Below, piece by piece: positions 37,885 through 45,398 of a stretch of 64,000 nt of DNA. The DNA is taken from positions 1 through 64,000 of the forward strand of contig NZ_FUIE01000034.1 of the NCBI RefSeq assembly GCF_900163625.1, in the 5' to 3' direction. The position numbers and the translations under genes are program-made. This DNA comes from Brevundimonas diminuta 3F5N. GTDB taxonomy: Bacteria > Pseudomonadota > Alphaproteobacteria > Caulobacterales > Caulobacteraceae. Numbering within the stretch: the stretch's first letter is position 1; every line of letters begins with the position of its first letter. The notes below the pieces were generated by a model. That model was not told the origin of the DNA. It searched no databases and saw nothing but the letters and a program-made list of their open reading frames with translations.

Positions 37885-39996
37885 TCAAGGCGTTTCATCC
37901 ACGACCTCGGCGCGCTCCGGCATGAGATAGCGGTCGATCCAGTTGATCGCGGCGTTAAGCTGGTCCCTCTGATCAGCCTCACCGATGAGGACATGGTTGG
38001 GGTCGTCGTAGATGCGATACTGGGCGTCGACCCCCTGCTCCCGCCAGGCGGCGTACATCCATCCGTAAAGATCACCCGGAAGCGCGCCGCCGCGATGGCT
38101 GACGAACATGGTGGGCGTCGTTACGCCGCGCGTGAAGTTGATCGGCGACATGCGTCGATAGACATCGGGATTGTCGATGGGCGTGCCGTAGAGCGTCGTG
38201 GCGAGCTGGTTCGTGCGTGCTCCGGCTCCCCAGCCCGCCATGTGATCGGCGAAGCCGCCTTCCTTGGAGATGGCCGCCTTGAACCGATGGGTATGGGTGA
38301 TGATCCAGTTGACCTCATAGCCCCCATAGCTGTGGCCGATCACCGCCATCCTGTCGGGATCGGCGACGCCGTCGCGGATCACCGCATCGACGTTGCACAT
38401 GATGTCATTGAAGTCCTGAGCGTAGGCCTCGCCCGTCCGCGACACCGCGTCGAAACCATAGAACCCGCTCGCGCGATAGTCGGCGACCAGGACGGCATAG
38501 CCCTTGGCCGCCCACATGTCGTGTTCGAGGCTGCTGGAGGACAGGATAGTGCCGGGCGTGTAGGCGCCGTGGCTTCCGCCGTCCAGCCCGCCGCGCGGTC
38601 CGCCATGAAGGTCGACGATGAGCGGATACCGACGACGCGGATCATGGTTTAGCGGCAGCACCAGGATTGCTTCGGGACGCACGCCGTCGGTGCTTTCGCA
38701 GCGGACGAACCTGCGTTCAGCCCGCGCGTAGGACGCCAACGGCGGATCTGCCTTCCAGATCTGACGCCGGGGCGAAGCCTTCCAGACCCCGCTGGCCTTG
38801 CGCAAATCGGCGACCGAAAGGCTCGCGCCGCCGTAGAGGTCGATATCGAGCCAGGCCAGGCGGCGGCCATCCGGCGACGGCAGGGCGTTGGCCGGAATTC
38901 CAGGGAGTTCGGTCTCACGCCCCTCGATGTCCACAGTGGCGAGACGCCGCGTTAAGGGATGAGCGCCGGAAATGTCCGCCAGCACCGTCCGTTCGTCGAG
39001 CCAGCGGGGACGCTCTCTGGGGTCCGTGGACACGACGTGAATCCGGCCGTCGGCGATCGAGGCGATGGCGAACTGCTTGCGCAGTTGATAGCCGAGCCCT
39101 TCCTTGTCGTAGGTGAAGGCGACATACGGCCCGACCGGAGCCGCCTGCAGGAACGCGGCGCCTTGGCCGCCGATATTCGACGCCAGGACGCTTTCCTGCC
39201 CTGTGGCGGGATCGAAGAGATGCAGATCGCTGCGAGGAAAGCCTTTTCCCGGCACCGGCGTCGCCGTGGCGGCGACGATTTTGCGGTCCTGATCGGCCCA
39301 CGTCATCCGCCCGATCCGCGTCTCCGGAAGATCAGCGATGCGGCGCGCGTCGCCACAGTGCTCATCAAGAACCCAGACGGCGACGTTGTGACCCCAGACT
39401 TCAGGCGCCGCGGCCTCAAGCACTCTTACGGCCGCTCCATTGGTCGGCGCGGCCGCCGGCGCGGCGAAACGCGCCGCTCCATAGCCGACCGCCACAGCGA
39501 TACGACCGCCGTTCGCGGCAAGGGCCACGGCTTCAATTCCGGTGGTATCCGGCATCAGTTCCGAAACGGAAACCTCGCAGGTCGCGGTCCCGCCTGACCG
39601 CGCGACGATGAGGCGGCCGCCGCCCGAGCCTTCGGGATGATAGGCGATCACATCGGCATGCGCCGCCACGACGGGATCATAGCCCACGCCGATATCCGTG
39701 GTCGCCCCGGTGCGGACATCGACGGTCCGCTGCAGGTAGCTGAGCGGAACATACTCGGCGAATTGGCCGCGTCCGGCGCCCGCCTGCGCCTGTGTCGTCA
39801 CCGTGCTGATGAGAACGCGTCGACCGTTATCCAGCCACTGCATTCGCGGGTGAACCGGCGTCTCCTCGGCGTTCCGCCTTATATGGGACAGCAAGATATC
39901 CGGCGTGACCGGCACGCCCTGATCCGCCGCCGACGCCGACGTGAACGACGCCAGCAGGAGGGCGCACGTCATCGTGTGGAAGGCGGTCTTCACCAT
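37885..39996 (-). CDS. Secreted S9-family (prolyl oligopeptidase-like) peptidase
   Basis: A 703-residue protein with a signal peptide (ASA-ADQ). Residues about 45-430 form a beta-propeller; the alpha/beta-hydrolase domain follows, with GHSYGGYE (nucleophile Ser556) and a C-terminal DPNHVL (likely catalytic His668). The stretch where the catalytic Asp normally sits reads SHRGGALPGD and does not match the usual G-x-x-D-x-x-V-P form. It overlaps the receptor gene by seven bases, so degradation and uptake of peptides are probably coupled. Similar to Caulobacter periplasmic dipeptidyl/acyl peptidases. Confidence 0.9.
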   Translation of the reverse strand: MVKTAFHTMTCALLLASFTSASAADQGVPVTPDILLSHIRRNAEETPVHPRMQWLDNGRRVLISTVTTQAQAGAGRGQFAEYVPLSYLQRTVDVRTGATTDIGVGYDPVVAAHADVIAYHPEGSGGGRLIVARSGGTATCEVSVSELMPDTTGIEAVALAANGGRIAVAVGYGAARFAAPAAAPTNGAAVRVLEAAAPEVWGHNVAVWVLDEHCGDARRIADLPETRIGRMTWADQDRKIVAATATPVPGKGFPRSDLHLFDPATGQESVLASNIGGQGAAFLQAAPVGPYVAFTYDKEGLGYQLRKQFAIASIADGRIHVVSTDPRERPRWLDERTVLADISGAHPLTRRLATVDIEGRETELPGIPANALPSPDGRRLAWLDIDLYGGASLSVADLRKASGVWKASPRRQIWKADPPLASYARAERRFVRCESTDGVRPEAILVLPLNHDPRRRYPLIVDLHGGPRGGLDGGSHGAYTPGTILSSSSLEHDMWAAKGYAVLVADYRASGFYGFDAVSRTGEAYAQDFNDIMCNVDAVIRDGVADPDRMAVIGHSYGGYEVNWIITHTHRFKAAISKEGGFADHMAGWGAGARTNQLATTLYGTPIDNPDVYRRMSPINFTRGVTTPTMFVSHRGGALPGDLYGWMYAAWREQGVDAQYRIYDDPNHVLIGEADQRDQLNAAINWIDRYLMPERAEVVDETP

Positions 39997-42599
39997 TGCT
40001 TTGTCACCGTCAGCGAGATGAATCGGCCCAGAGGATTGGCGTTGGTAGGATCGAAACCGCTCCCAGACGGCGTCAGGACGAACGGCGGATCTTCGTTGAA
40101 GAGGTTCTGAACACTGAGCGCGATGGATGCGCCGCGCAGATAGGACGCCGCTTCCGGCGGCGCGCCATATCGGATGTCCAGATCGACGGTCTTCCAGGCT
40201 TCGACAGAAGGGTCTGCGACATTGCCCAGATCACTATATCCGCCGACATAGTTGAGAAACGCGGCGGCCGACCAATCGCCGCGAGCCAGGGTCGCGCCTG
40301 CGCGAGCCTTGAAATCCACGGGCAGGAACGCCTGATTGAGCGCGTCGGCTTCCGGTGACGTCTCGATCACCTTGCGGGTTCCCGAGAGGATATATTGGCC
40401 CGCCGCCGTCAGACCGACGCGGTTGGAACCGACGTCAAACTCATAGCCGATGTTGAAATCGAGACCGTCCTGGAAGGTCGCCGCGTTGTTCCGCAGGCGG
40501 TTGTCGAGGATCACCTCGACATCGCTTTCATCCTGACCGGCCGGCACCGCGAAAGGGCCTGCGCGCGTCAGCGCATACTGAGCTCCGGCCAGACCCATAT
40601 CCCTGAAGCGGGTGATCAGATCCAGGCTCGGATTATAGGTCAGGATCGGCGCATAGGGGGCTGTATCCCCCGCGAACAGGGTGGTGAAATTCCCAGGAAA
40701 GCCGCGATCGATCCGGTCGGTATAGGAGATGCGATAGTAGTTCAGCCCCAGGGACAGGCCTTCGACGAAGGTCGGCTTGAACTCCACGCCCCCCGTCCAG
40801 GTCGTGGCCTTCTCCGCATCCAGATCAGGATTGCCGCCCTGCAGGAGCATCAGGTTCGTGCGCCCTGTCGGGACCCCCGCGTTCGGCAGATTGACGACCA
40901 CGACGACGGCGTTCTGCGACTGCAGGTCCTCAAAGATGGGCGCCCTAAAAGATGTGCCATAGGTGCCGCGGAACAGAACGCCCGGCACGGCTTCCCACAG
41001 CAGACCCAGCTTGGGGTTCAGGGTCGAGCCGAAGTCGCTGTAGTGGTCGTATCGGGCGGCAATCGTCGCCTCCAGCCGTTCGGCGCCGGCGAAACGATTG
41101 TTCGGACCAACGAAAGGCACAATGGCCTCGCCGAATACCGAAGCGACGTCACGAGCGCCGCTGACGGTCGGCTGCGGCCTCGTGCCTGCGGTGAAGCGGT
41201 TTCGATATTCCTCGCTTCGATACGTCGCGCCCAGGGCGACCCGTATCTCGCCGCCGGGAAGGGCGTAGAGGGGGCCGTCGGCCGCCAGATCCACATACCG
41301 GGAATCCGACGCGATGCTGAAGCTCGAAGCCGGGCTGACCACGCCGGCCGGAGTCGTCGAAAAGCCCGTGCGTTCGACATCGCTGTGACCGACAGCGCCG
41401 CTCAGCCGCACCTGCCAGGCTTCCGACAGGTCGTATGTCAGGGCGCCCGAAAGATCATACTGTTCTGTCGAGGGCGCGCCGATCTGATAATCGCTGGCCG
41501 TCGCCCGCACGGATCTGACGTCGCGCTTGGCGTAGAGGCCGTTCAGTTCGAGCGAGAGGTCCGGCGTGATCGTCTGCGAGATCGCGCTATAGAGACTGTG
41601 CCGTTCCGTCTCCGGGTAGAGATCATAGGGCTGAAACGGCGCCTTGCGTGAGAAGCGTCTCTCGGAGACGTCGAGATTGTCCTGCGACAGGAATTCGTAG
41701 CTCAGAAGAGCCTGACCGCTCGACCAGTTCCAGCCCCCCGTCTGGACCGCCTGAAACTCTTCCAGACCGCCCGAGGTCGCGCCGCCGTAACGCAACCGGG
41801 TCTCGTAGCCCTCGAAGTCCTTGCGCAGCACGATGTTAACGACGCCGCCGATCGCATCGGACCCGTACAGAGCCGACGCCCCATCCGTCAGCACCTCGAT
41901 CCGCTCGACCGCCGACACGGGGATCAGCGAAATATCGACATACTGGAATTGGTTCGAGGCGGTGAGGCGGCGCCCGTTGAGGAGGGTCAGGGTGGTGCCG
42001 GTGCCCAGCCCACGCAGGTTCAGACCCGAGCCAGCTCCCCAGTTCGACCCTACATCGCGATCCACCCCGGAGTTGGCGTTATTCCCGGCATTGGCGCCCC
42101 CGCCGAAATTCTGCGGCAGCTTGTCGAAAAACTGCTGAAGCGTCGCGGCGCCGGACTGAGCGATCATTTGATCATTGAACCGGATAACCGGCGAAGCGCC
42201 GCTGCCGCCGCCGCGAATGTGCGACCCGACGACGACGATTTCGTCCAACTCAGTGACGCTTTCAGCGACAGCCTCTGGACTGGCGGAACGCATGTGCGTC
42301 GCCCGTCTGAGCGTCACAGTCCGTCCATCGCTGGTGACCACTTCGAGGCCTGCGGCCTGGGCGAGGCGTGCAAGGACGTCGGCGTCATCTAATCGGCCGA
42401 CGATTGCCGGCGCGCGGCGTCCATGCACGGCGTCGAACGGGAACAACACCTGTTTGCCGGATTGCCGCGCGAACGCCTGCAAGCTCGCGGCCGCGTCGCC
42501 TGCGGGTATATTGTAGGCGCGTGTCTGCGCGACTGCGGACGTCGCCGTCGCCAAAACGGCGACCGTGCCAAGCAGCAGATACCTGAAGTCCATGCCCAT
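39990..42599 (-). CDS. TonB-dependent receptor with STN signalling domain, paired with the S9 peptidase
   Basis: An 869-residue receptor. Signal peptide (AVA-QTR), STN domain at about residues 27-100 (YNIPAGDAAASLQAFARQSG), TonB-box/plug start DEIVVVGSHIRGGG, plug motifs (LNLRGLGTGTTLTLLNGRRL; VEVLTDGASALYGSDAIGG-like) and a barrel ending VTKQW. The STN domain suggests that it transmits a signal to the FecR encoded downstream. Substrate is probably a peptide, given the overlapping S9 peptidase gene. GGGAG precedes the start. Confidence 0.92.
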   Translation of the reverse strand: MGMDFRYLLLGTVAVLATATSAVAQTRAYNIPAGDAAASLQAFARQSGKQVLFPFDAVHGRRAPAIVGRLDDADVLARLAQAAGLEVVTSDGRTVTLRRATHMRSASPEAVAESVTELDEIVVVGSHIRGGGSGASPVIRFNDQMIAQSGAATLQQFFDKLPQNFGGGANAGNNANSGVDRDVGSNWGAGSGLNLRGLGTGTTLTLLNGRRLTASNQFQYVDISLIPVSAVERIEVLTDGASALYGSDAIGGVVNIVLRKDFEGYETRLRYGGATSGGLEEFQAVQTGGWNWSSGQALLSYEFLSQDNLDVSERRFSRKAPFQPYDLYPETERHSLYSAISQTITPDLSLELNGLYAKRDVRSVRATASDYQIGAPSTEQYDLSGALTYDLSEAWQVRLSGAVGHSDVERTGFSTTPAGVVSPASSFSIASDSRYVDLAADGPLYALPGGEIRVALGATYRSEEYRNRFTAGTRPQPTVSGARDVASVFGEAIVPFVGPNNRFAGAERLEATIAARYDHYSDFGSTLNPKLGLLWEAVPGVLFRGTYGTSFRAPIFEDLQSQNAVVVVVNLPNAGVPTGRTNLMLLQGGNPDLDAEKATTWTGGVEFKPTFVEGLSLGLNYYRISYTDRIDRGFPGNFTTLFAGDTAPYAPILTYNPSLDLITRFRDMGLAGAQYALTRAGPFAVPAGQDESDVEVILDNRLRNNAATFQDGLDFNIGYEFDVGSNRVGLTAAGQYILSGTRKVIETSPEADALNQAFLPVDFKARAGATLARGDWSAAAFLNYVGGYSDLGNVADPSVEAWKTVDLDIRYGAPPEAASYLRGASIALSVQNLFNEDPPFVLTPSGSGFDPTNANPLGRFISLTVTKQW

Positions 42600-42829
42600 C
42601 AGCTCCCCCGGCCACGCGCGCCACTCGAGCGGGCCTTAGCCGTAATGACGAGCGAGGCGGCGCTATCCGCTATGCACGGCTTCAAAAAACTGAATGACCG
42701 CGTGAGCTTTATCCCGATGGAAGTCTGCGCGATGCGCTTCCACTGTCGGCATTGCGCCGCTTGCGGACATTGAGGCGAGCCTTGGATTGAGACTTTCCGC
42801 GACTAGCGGCGCATAGGAACGCCATCAAC

Positions 42830-43777
42830 TCAAGCTGAGTTGGCTGGAGCGTGCACGGGGGCGGCCGCCCCTCGCAAGCGCTCCGTCAGGAAGTCGACAA
42901 ATACGCGTACTCGCGCGGGGGTGTTGGCGCCGCCGACGAATACCGCATGGATCGGTTCGCGGTCGCCTGGGTTGAACGCCTCCAGAATTGGGATGAGATC
43001 ACCTCGGGAGATGGCGTGGGCGACGCTGAAATGCCCGACCCGCGTAATCCCTGCGCCCGCCAGCGCCAGTTGAGCCAAGGTCTCGCCGTTGTTGGCCTCG
43101 ACCGGCCCCCGCACCGTCAGCGCATAATCTCTGCCGTCTCTGCGGAACGGCCAGACCGGCTCCTGCCTCCGGAAGTTGAAGTTGAGGCAGTCGTGATCGT
43201 GAAGGTCCTCCGGCACGCGGGGCATGCCCCGTCGCGCGAGGTAATCCGGAGACGCAACGATGGTCCTCCCCGTTTCGCCAAGCCGGCGAGTGGTCAGAGG
43301 ACTGTCGGGCAAGGGGCCGAAACGGATCGCGACGTCGGCCTGACCCGCCGCCACATCCACCACGACATCGGTCAGGTTGATATCGACCAGAATGTGCGGG
43401 TAGAGCGCTACGAACTCCCCGATCAGGGGCACCACCACCTGACGCCCATGCGCCAGCGAGGCGCTGACGCGCAGGCGTCCGCGCGGAGCGCCCTGGTCCG
43501 CGATGCCTTGCTCCGCCTCATTAAGGTCAGCGATGATCCGCCGCGCCGCGCCCAGGTAGGCCTGACCTTCGGCCGTCAATGTCAGCACGCGCGTGGTGCG
43601 CAACATCAGGCGTACGCCCAGCCGCGCTTCGATCCGGTCGATCGTTCTGCTGACCGCAGAGGGCGTCAGACCCAACATGCGACCCGCCGCCGAGAAGCTG
43701 CCGCGAGCGGCCACCGCGGCGAACACCTCCATCTCACGGGCGCGATCCACACCGCCGATCTGCATCTTTGCGTTCAA
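42830..43777 (-). CDS. LysR-family transcriptional regulator
   Basis: A 315-residue regulator with an N-terminal winged helix-turn-helix (FAAVAARGSFSAAGRMLGLT with PSAVSRTIDRIE) and a periplasmic-binding-protein-like effector domain (RGRLRVSASLAHGRQVVVPL; AGQADVAIRFGPLPDS; VRVFVDFLTERL). It is divergent from the MFS transporter at 43873, the usual layout for a LysR protein controlling its neighbour. Effector unknown. Confidence 0.93.
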   Translation of the reverse strand: MNAKMQIGGVDRAREMEVFAAVAARGSFSAAGRMLGLTPSAVSRTIDRIEARLGVRLMLRTTRVLTLTAEGQAYLGAARRIIADLNEAEQGIADQGAPRGRLRVSASLAHGRQVVVPLIGEFVALYPHILVDINLTDVVVDVAAGQADVAIRFGPLPDSPLTTRRLGETGRTIVASPDYLARRGMPRVPEDLHDHDCLNFNFRRQEPVWPFRRDGRDYALTVRGPVEANNGETLAQLALAGAGITRVGHFSVAHAISRGDLIPILEAFNPGDREPIHAVFVGGANTPARVRVFVDFLTERLRGAAAPVHAPANSA

Positions 43778-43872
43778 CTCAAAAATCCTTGGCCTGAGCC
43801 AGCCCTAACGCTTGGCGGGTGAAACGTCCATTTGTCCGCGCGTTCACCCCTAGCTCGCGAGTCTTCCTTTCG

Positions 43873-45039
43873 ATGAAACTGAACCCTCCCCTTCTGGCCC
43901 TCGCGGCCGGCGCATTCGGTATCGGCGTAACCGAATTCGCGCCGATGGGCCTCTTGCCCGTCATGGCCGCTGACCTTGGAGTCTCTATCCCTGCCGCCGG
44001 CCTGCTGATCAGCGCCTATGCGCTCGGAGTCATGCTGGGAGCGCCTTTGATGACGCTGACGACAGGCCGTTTGCCGCGTCGGACGCTGCTTATCGGCCTC
44101 GCGGCGATCTTCACGGTCGGCAACGCCCTATCGGCGGTCGCGGACGGCTACGGGATGCTGATGATCGCGCGGGTCATCACCTCGCTGAACCACGGGGCGT
44201 TCTTCGGCGTCGGCGCGATTGTAGCCGCCGGACTTGTGCCGCCCAATCGAAAGGCCGGCGCCGTAGCCGCCATGTTCATGGGGCTGACCATCGCCAACGT
44301 CGTGGGCGTTCCGCTCGCCACCTGGGCCGGAGACGTGATGGGTTGGCGGGCCAGTTTCTGGGGCATTGCCGCAATCGGCGTCGCTGTCATGGCCGCCCTC
44401 GCACTGACGCTGCCGAAGACTCCCGCGCCTGCAGCTGGAAACATGCTCGCCGAACTGCGTGTTTTGGGGCGCGGCCCGGTTCTGGCGGCCCTGGCTCTGA
44501 CGGTGATCGGCTCAAGCGCCATGTTCACTGTCTTCACCTACATCGCGCCTATCCTGCGCGAGCAAACCCAGGCGTCCCTCGGCTTCGTCACGGCCATGCT
44601 GGTCACCTATGGGCTGGGATTGACGGTCGGCAACTGGCTCGGCGGGAAGTTCGCTGACAGGTCGGTCGATCGGACGTTGATCGTCACCCTTGCCTCCTTG
44701 TCCGTCGTGCTCGTCGCTTTTGCTGCGGCGATGCCGTTCGCCGGCCCGACCGCCGTCCTGATCTTTCTTTGGGGGATAGCCAGCTTCGCCCTAGTGCCGC
44801 CGCTTCAGGTACGCGTCATGACGGCAGCCGCCGACGCGCCGAACCTCGCCTCGGCGGTCAACATCGGCGCTTTCAACCTCGGCAACGCCATCGGCGCGGC
44901 CCTCGGCGGAGCGGTGATCGCCGGCGGGTTCGGCTATCCTGCGGTCTCATTGGCAGGCGCCGCCGCATCCAGCCTGGGCTTGGTGCTGGTCCTGATGATG
45001 TCCCGCAAGCGAAGGGCCGTCGCTATCGCTGCGGAGTGA
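43873..45039 (+). CDS. MFS transporter, AraJ/YdhP-like drug or sugar efflux type
   Basis: A 388-residue, 12-segment major facilitator. The start region LALAAGAFGIGVTEFAPMGL and the TGRLPRRTLLIGL loop (motif A type) fit the DHA1 efflux subgroup with YdhP/AraJ. The loop between segments 6 and 7 is short. The ATG at 43873 is chosen as the earlier start adds residues before the first membrane segment. Divergent from LysR. The substrate cannot be predicted. Confidence 0.9.
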   Translation: MKLNPPLLALAAGAFGIGVTEFAPMGLLPVMAADLGVSIPAAGLLISAYALGVMLGAPLMTLTTGRLPRRTLLIGLAAIFTVGNALSAVADGYGMLMIARVITSLNHGAFFGVGAIVAAGLVPPNRKAGAVAAMFMGLTIANVVGVPLATWAGDVMGWRASFWGIAAIGVAVMAALALTLPKTPAPAAGNMLAELRVLGRGPVLAALALTVIGSSAMFTVFTYIAPILREQTQASLGFVTAMLVTYGLGLTVGNWLGGKFADRSVDRTLIVTLASLSVVLVAFAAAMPFAGPTAVLIFLWGIASFALVPPLQVRVMTAAADAPNLASAVNIGAFNLGNAIGAALGGAVIAGGFGYPAVSLAGAAASSLGLVLVLMMSRKRRAVAIAAE

Positions 45040-45059
45040 CCTGCGCGACCGCCCAGCGC

Positions 45060-45323
45060 CAGCAGCACCTTGGGTGAGAGATGTCGGCGTGTTGGATAGA
45101 CGGCGCTGACCGGCGGTTCGTCACGACGGCAGTCTGCCAGGACCGGCGCCAGACGGCCCTGGCGGATGTCTTCACTCACCAGGAAGCCGCCCCGTTGAAC
45201 CAGTCACAGCCCCGCCAGGGCGGCATCGCGCACGGCTTCGCTGTTGTTCAGCCTCAGAGACCCATGGACGCAGACCTCTCGATCCTGGCCATTCACCCTG
45301 AAACGCCAGGAACAGCGCCCCAA
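45060..45323 (-). pseudogene. Remnant of a LysR regulator C-terminal domain with an in-frame stop
   Basis: The 359 bases between the MFS gene and the kinase gene contain no intact gene. Reading the minus strand from 45323, one frame gives WRFRVNGQ, SLRLNNSEAVRDAALAGL, a TGA at 45204-45206, then LVQRGGFLVSEDIRQGRLAP and PVSAVYPTRRHLSPKV. This is the end of a LysR effector domain; the TGA replaces a conserved glycine codon, and the terminal VRxFxDFL motif has been lost. The N-terminal half is missing. It is not a copy of the intact LysR protein at 42830, whose sequence differs here. Confidence 0.7.
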
Positions 45324-45398
45324 ATCCCGTCATCGCCTCCCCCTTTCCTCTTTTGGCGTCCTGGCGACGCGGTTCCGCGAAGATGCCGCGGCCCAGGG

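Noticed and set aside
45204-45206. Readthrough or selenocysteine at the TGA in the LysR remnant
   Set aside because: The gene also lacks its N-terminus and normal C-terminal motif, so decay explains the stop better.
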